From assembly GCA_021324045.1 (NCBI GenBank), contig JAJPJV010000020.1, forward strand, positions 1-38,106: a stretch of DNA of 38,106 bases, in the 5' to 3' direction. The notes beneath the pieces were generated by a model that worked only from the letters and a program-made list of their open reading frames with translations, did not search any database and was not told where the DNA came from. This document shows, in pieces, positions 1 through 7,831 of this stretch (its first letter is position 1; each line of letters opens with the position of its first letter). The translations under genes and the position numbers were made by a program. Source of the DNA: Actinomycetota bacterium. GTDB taxonomy: Bacteria; Actinomycetota; Acidimicrobiia; Acidimicrobiales; RAAP-2.

Positions 1-1
1 C

Positions 2-280
2 CTGGTCAAGCGTGTGATCGGCCTCCCCGGCCAGACCATCTCGGATCACGATGGCCAGGTGTACATCAACAGCAAACTCCTTCCAGAACCCTGGCTGCCC
101 CGGGGCACGACGACCACCGGGATCCGAACCCAGAAGATCCCGCCAAACCAGTACTTCGTGATGGGGGACAACCGAGGCGACTCCTGCGACAGCCGGATGT
201 GGGGGACCGTGCCCCGGTCCTACATCGTGGGAAAGGTCGTGATGCGGATCTGGCCGCTGTCTCGGATCCACTTCTTCTGA
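2..280 (+). CDS. lepB: Signal peptidase I, C-terminal part (5' truncated by window edge)
   Basis: Membrane-bound serine peptidase that removes signal peptides from exported proteins using a Ser/Lys dyad. The frame is open from the first bases, so the N-terminal membrane anchor and catalytic Ser lie outside the window. The third visible codon is the Lys of the box D motif KRVIGLPGQ, the general base of the family. The box E motif GDNRGDSCDSR follows near residues 55-65, then a conserved beta-strand end (VVMRIWPLSRI). The stop is followed by about 140 bases before the Tat genes, so both export routes are neighbours. Identity is firm from the two boxes; the gene symbol assumes the ordinary housekeeping copy. 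Confidence 0.9.
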   Translation: MVKRVIGLPGQTISDHDGQVYINSKLLPEPWLPRGTTTTGIRTQKIPPNQYFVMGDNRGDSCDSRMWGTVPRSYIVGKVVMRIWPLSRIHFF

Positions 281-404
281 CGCGCTTCGTCCTGACGCGC
301 CACCCTCGCCGCCTCGGCCCGCCAAATCGCCCCATCCCCAGCCCGGCACGGGCCTCGCTCCGGCTCAGAGGACTGGACCGTCAGAGGCGCCCATCGGGGC
401 GGCC

Positions 405-410
405 CTAGAC
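405..410 (+). promoter_or_regulatory. -10 box TAGACT of the tatB-like gene (leaderless)
   Basis: TAGACT ends 8 bases before the ATG at 419, and no Shine-Dalgarno sequence is present. The same arrangement precedes eight other genes here, so transcription probably starts at or next to the start codon. No convincing -35 was found. Confidence 0.45.
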
Positions 411-418
411 TTTTGCCA

Positions 419-910
419 ATGCCCTCGCTGAGCCCAGAGAAGCTCTTCGTCGTTCTCGTGGTCGCGTTGATCCTCGTCGGTCCGAACAAGCTTCCTCGGC
501 TCGCTCGCCAGCTCGGGGCGGGATGGCGACAGCTGCGAACCTTCCACCACCGGGTCGAGCAGGAGCTCCGCGAAACGCTCCCGAACCTGCCCTCGACTCA
601 GGACATCGCCCGCTTCGCCCGGTCGCCGATCTCGGTCCTCGACTCGCTCGCCGACGCCCAGGACCAACAGGCGACCACAGAGGTCTCCGCCGGGCACTCC
701 CCGCAGGGTCGTCCTCCCGAGCCCGGCAGCGACGGCAACCAGCGAGGTGCCAGCCCGGACGCCACAGCGACGATCGAGGGGAGCGGGACCACAGGATCGG
801 ATCTCATTGCCCCTCGGACCAACGGCCACTGGGGACCAACCCCATCGCGAACCGCAGTGGACTGGCGGCCAGAGCGTTCGGGCTTCCTGGGCGATCCGAA
901 CATGAACTGA
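419..910 (+). CDS. tatB: Sec-independent translocase TatA/TatB-type subunit
   Basis: Component of the twin-arginine pathway, which exports folded proteins. The protein of about 163 residues has the family plan: a short hydrophobic N-terminal helix (LFVVLVVALILVGPNKLP), the hinge with the conserved G-P/N-K-L-P turn, an amphipathic helix (residues about 22-50), then a long polar Gly/Pro/Ser-rich tail. The length and tail fit TatB better than the shorter TatA, but the two cannot be separated with certainty. A TTG at 413 also lies in frame. I prefer ATG 419 because it sits 8 bases after a TAGACT -10 box. tatC follows about 80 bases downstream in the same direction. Confidence 0.8.
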   Translation: MPSLSPEKLFVVLVVALILVGPNKLPRLARQLGAGWRQLRTFHHRVEQELRETLPNLPSTQDIARFARSPISVLDSLADAQDQQATTEVSAGHSPQGRPPEPGSDGNQRGASPDATATIEGSGTTGSDLIAPRTNGHWGPTPSRTAVDWRPERSGFLGDPNMN

Positions 911-990
911 GCTCGGCGAAGGGGCCAGGTGGATGAGTCGCCCGAGCGACAGGCTCCCGTTCTGGCCGGCATGAAGGAGACCGCGAAGCG

Positions 991-1791
991 ATGGCTGTCA
1001 ATCTCGAGAACGGCCGGCTGAAGCGCACCAAGGAGAAGGGCACGCGCATCGTCGCCGCCTGGCGCGAGCGGCATGGGCGGCCCCATCCCAACGCGATGAC
1101 TCTCCTCGAGCACCTCAGCGAGCTTCGGCGCCGATTGATCATCTCGGTGGTGGCCTTCGTGGCCGCCTCGATCGTGGCCGCCGTCTTCTACCAGCAGATG
1201 CTCAACCTGTTGCAGCATCCCTATTGCCGGGTGAACCCGGGGCATTGCAGCTTCTACTACACGGCCCCGCTCGACCCGCTCACCTTGCGCATCAAGCTCG
1301 CCGCCTTCGGCGGTCTGGTGCTCTCCTTGCCCGTCGCGCTCTGGGAGCTGTGGCGCTTCATCAATCCCGGACTGCACCGCCACGAGCGTCGGGTCATCGT
1401 CCCCTTCGTCGTCGCCGGATCGGTGCTGTTCGTCGGAGGATGCGCGCTGGCGTACCTCGTGTTCCCCCACGCGCTGGAGTTCCTCCAAAGCGTCGGTGGA
1501 CCAAGCCTGCGGGAGATCCTCAACCCGAACCAGTACCTGAGCCTCGTCATCATCATGATGGTGCTCTTCGGCTCCACCTTCGAGCTCCCGGTGATCCTGG
1601 TCGCCTTGCAACTGGCGCACATCGTCACACCACGCACGTTGCTGGACTGGTGGCGCTGGGCAGTCATCTCCCTCACCCTGATCGCTGCCATCTTCACCCC
1701 GAGCTCGGATCCGTTCTCCATGCTCGCACTCGCCGTTCCGTTGGTCGCCTTTTACTTCCTGGCCATCCTCATCGGGAAACTCCTCCTTTGA
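991..1791 (+). CDS. tatC: Twin-arginine translocase subunit TatC
   Basis: Polytopic membrane receptor of the Tat system, which binds RR signal peptides. It has 266 residues, normal for the family. The signature near the first helix (LLEHLSELRRRLI, about residues 38-50) is conserved, as is the F/W-rich cytoplasmic loop LWELWRFINPGLHRHERR (about residues 118-135). About six membrane segments can be traced. The N-terminus is a basic extension of about 35 residues. A Shine-Dalgarno-like GAAGGAGA lies about 10 bases before ATG 991. The stop overlaps the TTG start of the helicase gene, so the two are probably translationally coupled. The tatA-tatC-helY order is the same as in Mycobacterium tuberculosis. 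Confidence 0.95.
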   Translation: MAVNLENGRLKRTKEKGTRIVAAWRERHGRPHPNAMTLLEHLSELRRRLIISVVAFVAASIVAAVFYQQMLNLLQHPYCRVNPGHCSFYYTAPLDPLTLRIKLAAFGGLVLSLPVALWELWRFINPGLHRHERRVIVPFVVAGSVLFVGGCALAYLVFPHALEFLQSVGGPSLREILNPNQYLSLVIIMMVLFGSTFELPVILVALQLAHIVTPRTLLDWWRWAVISLTLIAAIFTPSSDPFSMLALAVPLVAFYFLAILIGKLLL

Positions 1792-4031
1792 TCGATCGAC
1801 CGTCGAGCCGGGCTCGAGCTGATCAACCATCTTCCTCCGAGGCTTCCGGGCACGAGCGCTCAATCCGGCGCCGCTTCATCGAAAGGCTGCCGTTCCCACC
1901 TGATCCCTTCCAACTCGAGGCCTTCGATGCGATCGACGAAGGGCACTCGGTCCTGGTGTCAGCGCCCACGGGGTCGGGAAAGACGCTCGTGGCCAACTAC
2001 GCCGTTGCTCGGACGGTGGCTGCACACGGCAAGGCCTTCTACACGACGCCGCTCAAGGCGCTGTCGAACCAGAAGTTCGCCGAGCTGGCGAGCGCCTACG
2101 GGGAAGAAGCGGTGGGCCTGTTGACGGGGGACACCGCGATACGGCCGCATGCCCGGATCGTCGTCATGACGACCGAGGTCCTGCGCAACATGCTCCTTGC
2201 CGGTTCGGAGCTTTTGTGGAACCTCCGGACGGTCGTCCTCGACGAAGTGCACTACCTCCAAGACCCCTACCGAGGAGGGGTCTGGGAGGAGGTGCTCGTC
2301 CTGTGCCCCCCTGAGGTGGGCTTCGTCTGCCTGTCCGCGACCGTGGCCAATGCCACCGAACTGGGCGAGTGGCTGCGCTCGGTTCGGGGTCCGACGACCC
2401 TCGTCGTCGAACGACGGCGACCGATCGTGCTCCGGCACCATCTCGCCGTGTTCCGCCGTTCCGAAGGCCAGGCCGTGCTGCTGCCCCTTCTCGACCATGG
2501 CCGACCTGCCGAAGAGGGACTCCGGCTCGACCAATCCGTGCGGCGGCGAGCGACACGAACCCGACATCTGCACGGGTGGCAAGGGGCACGGCGTCCCTCG
2601 CTGCCGGTTCGTGCGCCCCGCCGGGTGGAGCTGATCGAGCTTCTCGACGACCACGACCTGCTCCCGGCGATCGTGTTCATCTTCAGCCGGGCGGCCTGCG
2701 ACGATGCCGTACGCCAGTGCCTTCGTGACGGGGTGCGATTGACCGACCGCTCCGAGCGGGCCACGATCCGGCGGATCGCCGAGGCCCACGTCGAGACCCT
2801 CACCGACGAGGATCTCCGAGTGCTCGGCTTCCCGGAGTGGTGCGAGGGGCTGGAGTCGGGTCTCGGCGCGCACCACGCGGGCCTGGTGCCCGCCTATCGG
2901 GAAACGGTGGAGGAGTGCTTCGCCGCCGGCCTCCTCAAGGTGGTGTTCGCCACCGAGACCTTGTCGCTCGGGATCAATATGCCGGCGCGAACCGTTGTCC
3001 TGGAACGCTTCACCAAGTTCGGGAGTGCCGGCCGGGCGCCATTGACCTCAGGCGAGTACACACAGCTGACCGGTCGGGCAGGGCGGCGCGGCCTGGACGC
3101 CGAGGGCCATGCGGTCGTGCTGTGGTCCCCGGAAACCCCGGTTGGCGAGATGGCGCGCGTCGCGCTCGCGCCACCCCCGGATCTGCGCTCAGCCTTTCGC
3201 CCCACGTACAACCTTGCGGTAAACCTGGTCGGGCGCTTCGATCGCCGAAGAGCCTTGGACGTCCTACGACGGTCGTTCGCTCAGTGGCAGGCAACCCACA
3301 CCTCAACCCCCCCACGACGAGAGCTGCTCGCCGAGCACCTCGGAAGACGCCTGGCGGTCCTCGAAGAGCTCGGCTACGTGACCGGCTGGCAGCTCACCCC
3401 AGCCGGCCAGCGTCTGGCTCGCATCTACCACGAGTCGGATCTGCTGATTGCCGAGGCCCTTGCCGCTGGCGTCTTCGACGGGGCCGAACCTGCCGTCTTG
3501 GCCGGGGTGCTCTCGTCAGTCGTCTTCGAGCACCGGCGCGCTCGGCGACGGCCCGAGGCGGGGCACCGCCGCTCCCGCCAGCGTGAGGAGGACCGAGCGA
3601 CCGCCTGCAGCGTCAGCCCTGGGTCCAAGGACCGCCTCGGCCAACGTCGGCGGGAGGAGGTGGCGCAACGCCTCGCTCACCTCCAAGCGGTTGCCGAACG
3701 GCTGCGCGCCCTCGAGGAAGTCCACCTGGTCCCCCGCACACCGCAGACGGAGCCGGCCCTGGCAATTCCCGTTGCCGCGTGGGTGCGCGGAGCAAGCTTC
3801 GCCACGGCCCTCGATCTCGCCGCCGGCCGTGTAGGCGACCTGGCTCCCGGTGACTTCGTGCGGACGGCACGCCAGCTCGCCGACCTCCTCGGACAGGTCT
3901 CCCTGGTGGCACCGCAGGCAGCGACCGCGGCCGCAGCGTCCGCCGCACGCAACGACCTCCTCCGTGACGTGGTGGCTGCCGGGACACTCCCCGCTGCCAC
4001 CGAAGGGAACGCTGAGTCAGCCGACGACTGA
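1788..4031 (+). CDS. helY: Ski2-like DEVH-box RNA helicase, HelY type
   Basis: ATP-dependent helicase of the Ski2/Mtr4/Dob1 group, presumably acting on RNA. Motifs from the TTG start: motif I APTGSGKT (residues 59-66), motif II DEVH (152-155), motif III SAT, the FATETL/GINMPARTVV block, and motif VI QLTGRAGRRG (about 426-435). The C-terminal third is helical and Arg-rich. The in-frame open stretch runs back into tatC. The only sensible start codon after tatC is TTG 1788, which overlaps the tatC TGA; the next GTG already lies just before motif I. At 747 residues it is shorter than the roughly 900-residue mycobacterial HelY. Its position after tatC matches Rv2092c. Confidence 0.9.
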   Translation: MIDRPSSRARADQPSSSEASGHERSIRRRFIERLPFPPDPFQLEAFDAIDEGHSVLVSAPTGSGKTLVANYAVARTVAAHGKAFYTTPLKALSNQKFAELASAYGEEAVGLLTGDTAIRPHARIVVMTTEVLRNMLLAGSELLWNLRTVVLDEVHYLQDPYRGGVWEEVLVLCPPEVGFVCLSATVANATELGEWLRSVRGPTTLVVERRRPIVLRHHLAVFRRSEGQAVLLPLLDHGRPAEEGLRLDQSVRRRATRTRHLHGWQGARRPSLPVRAPRRVELIELLDDHDLLPAIVFIFSRAACDDAVRQCLRDGVRLTDRSERATIRRIAEAHVETLTDEDLRVLGFPEWCEGLESGLGAHHAGLVPAYRETVEECFAAGLLKVVFATETLSLGINMPARTVVLERFTKFGSAGRAPLTSGEYTQLTGRAGRRGLDAEGHAVVLWSPETPVGEMARVALAPPPDLRSAFRPTYNLAVNLVGRFDRRRALDVLRRSFAQWQATHTSTPPRRELLAEHLGRRLAVLEELGYVTGWQLTPAGQRLARIYHESDLLIAEALAAGVFDGAEPAVLAGVLSSVVFEHRRARRRPEAGHRRSRQREEDRATACSVSPGSKDRLGQRRREEVAQRLAHLQAVAERLRALEEVHLVPRTPQTEPALAIPVAAWVRGASFATALDLAAGRVGDLAPGDFVRTARQLADLLGQVSLVAPQAATAAAASAARNDLLRDVVAAGTLPAATEGNAESADD

Positions 4032-4124
4032 CCCCAAAAATCCCTTCTCAGCTGGTGTTCCTCCTGGCACCGGCGCCAGGCGAGCCTGGGCCCTGCGGTC
4101 CACCGCGGATCCCGGCTTGACCTC

Positions 4125-4130
4125 TACGCT
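4125..4130 (+). promoter_or_regulatory. -10 box TACGCT of the double ThyX-like gene (leaderless)
   Basis: TACGCT ends 9 bases before ATG 4140, with no ribosome-binding site between. It belongs to the TAnnnT series seen before other genes in this window. Confidence 0.4.
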
Positions 4131-4139
4131 GGCCACGTC

Positions 4140-5801
4140 ATGTTCCCCTACGTGGAAGAGCGCTTCAGCCCCGAGGAAGAGGCCATCCTCCAGCGGTATT
4201 TCACGAACGTCTACGGACCGGTCTTCGCACTCGTGAACCTGCCCGAGGTGGTCAAGGGCGCGCTCTTCGCCCGCTACTCGCGATCCCCCAAGGATCTGCG
4301 CCGGCTGTTCCTCGACGAGTTCGTCGGCGATCTCGAGATCGCCGGCGACGCGACGCTCGACGCGACCGTGGGGATGAAACGAGCCGAAGCGCTCTACGAA
4401 CGCGTCTTCTTCGACTACGGGGACGACTCGGTCGCCCAGCTCGGCGCGGTCCACCTCGCCTGCGAGCAGGCGTCCAACCTCTTGACCAAGATCCTGGAGT
4501 GGGGACGGCTCATGTCCTATCTCGAGCAGTCCACGCGCTACATCGGCTACGACCGGCGGTTCCCGAGCGGCCACTACCGCTACTACCGACCGCCAGCGGT
4601 CCTGGACTCACCACTGGGAGCCCGCTACGTCGGTGACATGGACCGCATGTTCGACACCTACGGGGAGCTCTTGCCAAAGCTCCAGAGCTGGCTTCTCACC
4701 CGTTTCCCGCGCGCGCCCGGTGACAGCGATTTCGTGCATCGCCAAGCCATCCGCGCCAAGGCCCTCGACGGCCTCCGCGGTCTGTTGCCGGCTGCATCGC
4801 TCTCCAATGTCGGCATGTTCGGCAGCGGGCAGTCCTACGAGCTCCTTCTGCTTCGCATGCGCTCGCATCCGCTCCCAGAAGCGCGCATTTATGCGGGTCT
4901 CATGCTGACGGAGCTGCGCAAGGTCATCCCGTCGTTCCTGCAGCGCGTCGACATCCCTGAACGGGGAGGGGAGTGGTCTGCATACCTGGCGTCGACGCGC
5001 GAGGACACCGCCGCCTTGGTCGAAGAGCTCTGGCCCGACGCGGTGAGCCACGGCGCCGACGTCGCCGTCGGGTCGGCACAGCCTCCCGAGGTTCGCTTGC
5101 TCGACTTCGATCCGGAGGGCGAGGACAAGGTCCTTGCCGCGGCCTGTTTTCCGCACACGACGCTCCCCGAGGACGAGTTGCTCAGGCGGACACGTGCCCT
5201 GAGCAGCGAGGAACGAGCAGCGCTCATGCGTGCCTACGTCGGAGAGCGCAAGAATCGCCGCCATCGGCCGGGGCGGGCGTTGGAACGAACCGACTATCGC
5301 TTCGAGATCGTCGTCGACTACGGCGCATTCCGAGACCTCCAGCGCCATCGTCTGCTCACGATCGATTGGCAGCCGCTGTCCACCGACCTCGGCTACGTGC
5401 TCCCTGACATCGTCGTCGAGGCCGGGATCGAGACGCCCTTCACGCACTCGCTCGAACGTTCTCAGGCGCTTTATGAAGCGCTCTATCGGACCCATCCGCT
5501 CGAGGCTTCCTATGCGGTGGCCCTTGCCTTCCGCGTCCGCTGCGTGGTGCAGATGAACGCGCGGGAAGCGTTGCACGTGATCGAGCTTCGCTCGAGCACG
5601 CAGGGTCACCCTGCCTATCGTCGAGTCGCGCAACAGATGTACAAGGCGATCGCCGAGCAAGCGGGCCATCGGGCGATCGCCTCGGCGATGGTCCACGCCG
5701 ACCACAGCTGGAGTGACGTCGAGCGCTTGGAGCGACTCGAAGAGGTCCGTCGGGCGGAGAAGCGCAGAGGCGAACGTGCGGGGAGGCGCTCGAGCGGATG
5801 A
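4140..5801 (+). CDS. Tandem ThyX-like protein (two Thy1-type domains)
   Basis: ThyX is the flavin-dependent thymidylate synthase, normally about 220-250 residues and a homotetramer. This 553-residue protein appears to hold two such units. The N-terminal copy has DDSVAQLG (about 95-102) and RLMSYLEQSTRY (123-134), which matches the second half of the RHRxxSxNExSxRY signature but lacks the leading RH and the Asn. The C-terminal copy has the RHR triplet (402-404) followed by a non-matching stretch, and later QMNAREALHVIELR (about 471-484), resembling the ThyX NxRxxxHFxxLR element. Each copy therefore keeps a different half of the active-site signature. It may be a divergent ThyX or a flavoprotein of other function. 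The start is supported by a leaderless -10 box. Confidence 0.75.
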   Translation: MFPYVEERFSPEEEAILQRYFTNVYGPVFALVNLPEVVKGALFARYSRSPKDLRRLFLDEFVGDLEIAGDATLDATVGMKRAEALYERVFFDYGDDSVAQLGAVHLACEQASNLLTKILEWGRLMSYLEQSTRYIGYDRRFPSGHYRYYRPPAVLDSPLGARYVGDMDRMFDTYGELLPKLQSWLLTRFPRAPGDSDFVHRQAIRAKALDGLRGLLPAASLSNVGMFGSGQSYELLLLRMRSHPLPEARIYAGLMLTELRKVIPSFLQRVDIPERGGEWSAYLASTREDTAALVEELWPDAVSHGADVAVGSAQPPEVRLLDFDPEGEDKVLAAACFPHTTLPEDELLRRTRALSSEERAALMRAYVGERKNRRHRPGRALERTDYRFEIVVDYGAFRDLQRHRLLTIDWQPLSTDLGYVLPDIVVEAGIETPFTHSLERSQALYEALYRTHPLEASYAVALAFRVRCVVQMNAREALHVIELRSSTQGHPAYRRVAQQMYKAIAEQAGHRAIASAMVHADHSWSDVERLERLEEVRRAEKRRGERAGRRSSG

Positions 5802-6247
5802 CCCGCCTCGAAGGAGCTCTTGCGGCTTTGAGACTCACGGCACCGCCGGCGGCGAAGCCGTCACCAGCTCCGGGGAATTCCTCGGAACCCTGACCAGGGC
5901 GTTCGGCATCGCCCCAGTTCAACGCCTATGAGTCGCCCTTGACGACACCGGGCGACTTCGGCCTATCGTACGGGGTCCCAATCACCTCGGGAGCGCGGGT
6001 GCCAGGTCCCACTCGCCTGCCGGGGCGATGTTGTGAGAGGCGGAGGCAGGCCCGGGGGGTCGAGTAGAGAACGTCACGCCGTCTTCGTCGGCGGGGGAGC
6101 GTGACGGCGCCAAAGACTCCCGGGCCCAACCGCCTCGGTGATGCGGTGATCGCCATTCTCATCGCCTCCAGGGGCACCCTCACGGAACGGTCGGCCACCA
6201 CCACGAACGCGCGTGCTGACCGCGCGTGGGGCTCGAAAGGATCCGTC
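5802..6247. other. Gene-free stretch with two inverted repeats
   Basis: About 450 bases with no convincing coding region. It holds AGTCGCCC/GGGCGACT (5931-5938 and 5950-5957) and CGTCACGC/GCGTGACG (6072-6079 and 6099-6106), plus a CCGCCGGCGG palindrome near the ThyX-like stop. TTGACG (5939-5944) and TATCGT (5964-5969) are 19 bases apart and could be a weak promoter. A terminator, an upstream regulatory leader or a small RNA are all possible. No known riboswitch motif was recognised. Confidence 0.4.
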
Positions 6248-6253
6248 TATGCT
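6248..6253 (+). promoter_or_regulatory. Putative -10 box TATGCT of the DUF4193 gene
   Basis: TATGCT lies 29 bases before ATG 6283, leaving a short leader of about 23 bases that carries the AAGGGGGA ribosome-binding site at 6272-6279. No good -35 was seen. Confidence 0.35.
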
Positions 6254-6282
6254 CCCGCGGCACATCCGACCGAAGGGGGAGA

Positions 6283-6771
6283 ATGCCCGACGATCTCGAT
6301 GACGTGACGGGTCCCGAAGACCTCGAAGACCTCGAAGACGACAGCTTCGAGGCCCTCGACGTCGACGCCGTTGATGACCTCGGCGAGGACTTGGATGACA
6401 TTGCCCTCGACGACGAAGAGGATGCCGACGCCGAGATCGACATCGATGACGTCGGCGACGACTTCGACGAGGATGTCGATACCGGGACTGCGACGGGCGT
6501 CGCAGACCGGGGGGAGGAGATCGACGAGGACGAGGACGAGGAGATCGACGAGGAGGACATCGAGGCAAGCCTCGATGTGATCCTCAAGGAACGGCTCGTC
6601 GTGGACGAGGACCTCGACGATGAGCCCACCGATGCCGAGGATCGCTCAGAGATCGCCGAGCGCGTGCTGCCCAAACAGCCTGACGAGTTCGTCTGCCGCT
6701 CCTGCTTCCTCGTGAAGAACACGAGCCAGCTGGCGGACAAGGACAAGATGCTTTGTAGGGACTGTGTCTGA
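6283..6771 (+). CDS. DUF4193 family protein with long acidic N-terminus and zinc-finger-like end
   Basis: Actinobacterial family of unknown function (relatives of Rv2699c). The C-terminal block VLPKQPDEFVCRSCFLVKNTSQL then CRDC gives four cysteines (138, 141, 158, 161) that probably bind zinc. Residues 1 to about 120 are almost entirely Asp/Glu with few hydrophobics, coded in part by tandem GACCTCGAA units near 6319. At 162 residues it is longer than the usual roughly 100-residue relatives because of this acidic segment. Start ATG 6283 is preceded by AAGGGGGA. An upstream in-frame GTG-type extension to 6226 is not supported by a ribosome-binding site. Its stop overlaps the GTG of the next gene. 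Confidence 0.85.
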   Translation: MPDDLDDVTGPEDLEDLEDDSFEALDVDAVDDLGEDLDDIALDDEEDADAEIDIDDVGDDFDEDVDTGTATGVADRGEEIDEDEDEEIDEEDIEASLDVILKERLVVDEDLDDEPTDAEDRSEIAERVLPKQPDEFVCRSCFLVKNTSQLADKDKMLCRDCV

Positions 6772-7345
6772 TCAACGACCATCCCGTTCGCTCACGGACC
6801 GGGCACTCGACGTGCTCGTGTTCGGCCCTGCCGGCGTGGCCCTCACCGCCATCGACGAGCTCCGGCGTGCACCTGATTTCGCCGCTCGCGGTCGCGAGCG
6901 CTTCGGCACCCAGGTAGCCAATGCCAAAGTGCTCGGACAGCTCGCGTTGGCCATGGGCCGTCGAGCCCTCGACGCCCGTCTCGCCGGCCTCACAAAAGGC
7001 GCCGCGCCAGCACCACGAGAGCACTCCGTCGAGAGCCCTGGAGCCCCGGCGGCGGCCGGCAGCGGCGGCGAGAACCCACAGCAGAGCCGCTCGGCAAGAA
7101 GCCCAGGCGTCAGTTCGAGGGAAGAGCACGACGACAACCCGACGACATCGGAAGCGGTCGACCGCGCCATCCCGGGCTACGCGGCGCTGTCTGCGTCACA
7201 GGTCATTCCCCGACTCGACTCCCTCGGCGTCCATGAGCTCGAGGCCGTCTACCGACATGAGGCAGCCACACGTCGACGCCGCACGATCCTGCACCGCACC
7301 CAGCAGCTCCTCGGTCGCGAGCACCCACCGGCGCCCGACGACTGA
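6764..7345 (+). CDS. Unknown actinobacterial protein with conserved helical C-terminus
   Basis: Protein of 193 residues, start GTG 6764, overlapping the DUF4193 stop by 8 bases, so probably co-translated. The N-terminus has a moderately hydrophobic stretch (LDVLVFGPAGVALTAIDELRR), the middle (about 85-130) is a Gly/Ser/Ala-rich linker, and the end (IPGYAALSASQVIPRLDSLGVHELEAVYRHEAATRRRRTIL) is a compact helical unit that I recall at the C-terminus of several actinobacterial proteins, some annotated as lipid-droplet-associated. That link is from memory and weak. Function unknown; a membrane-surface role would fit the N-terminal segment. Confidence 0.7.
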   Translation: MSDQRPSRSLTDRALDVLVFGPAGVALTAIDELRRAPDFAARGRERFGTQVANAKVLGQLALAMGRRALDARLAGLTKGAAPAPREHSVESPGAPAAAGSGGENPQQSRSARSPGVSSREEHDDNPTTSEAVDRAIPGYAALSASQVIPRLDSLGVHELEAVYRHEAATRRRRTILHRTQQLLGREHPPAPDD

Positions 7346-7369
7346 GCGGCCGGGTCCCACGGCGTCGCA

Positions 7370-7831
7370 ATGGAAGGCGCTCGGCCGGCCCGGTTCGAGG
7401 ACTTGGATCGGTGCCGGACGCTCGTCGGCGAGTGGCTCGAGAGCCTTGCCGCCAGACGTGGTGGCGATCGGCTCCTCGAAGCGCTCCCAGGAATCGATGC
7501 CCCCAGCCTCGTCGAGCAGTGGGCCAGCACCGCTGGTCGCCTACTCGTGGTCGGCACCATCGATGCTCAGGTGGTCGGGGTCGCCGCCGGATCGATCCTG
7601 GCATCGCCGGCACGGCGCGTCGGACGCCTCGAATGCTGCTACGTCGAGCCCGAAGCGAGAACGGTTGGCGTCGGGGAAGCCATGGTGCGCGAGGTGCTGG
7701 CGCTGTGGTCGGGCCAGGGGTGCACCGAGATCGACGCGCTCGCCCTACCCGGCGACCGTTCGCTCAAGGCGCTCCTCGAAGGGACGGGGTTCAAGACCCG
7801 CCTGTTGACCCTCCACCGCCCGCTGCAATGA
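7370..7831 (+). CDS. GNAT family N-acetyltransferase
   Basis: Protein of 153 residues with the GNAT fold pattern: an N-terminal helix region (ARFEDLDRCRTLVGEWLESLA), central strands (LLVVGTIDAQVVGVAAG, then RVGRLECCYVEPEART), the acetyl-CoA pyrophosphate loop VGVGEAMVREVLALW (about 100-114, a variant of Q/RxxGxG/A), and a last strand with GTGFKTRLLTLHR. The substrate cannot be told. It follows the previous gene by 24 bases in the same direction. Its last 41 bases overlap the 3' end of the convergent gene ending at 7791. Confidence 0.8.
   Translation: MEGARPARFEDLDRCRTLVGEWLESLAARRGGDRLLEALPGIDAPSLVEQWASTAGRLLVVGTIDAQVVGVAAGSILASPARRVGRLECCYVEPEARTVGVGEAMVREVLALWSGQGCTEIDALALPGDRSLKALLEGTGFKTRLLTLHRPLQ

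Noticed and set aside
277-300. CTGACGCGC direct repeats after lepB
   Set aside because: Only two 9-base copies, one overlapping the lepB stop; too short to call a repeat element or att site.
598-1863. Minus-strand open frame of 421 codons across the tat genes
   Set aside because: The plus-strand proteins tatB and tatC have strong family signatures; the minus frame has none and is a high-GC shadow.
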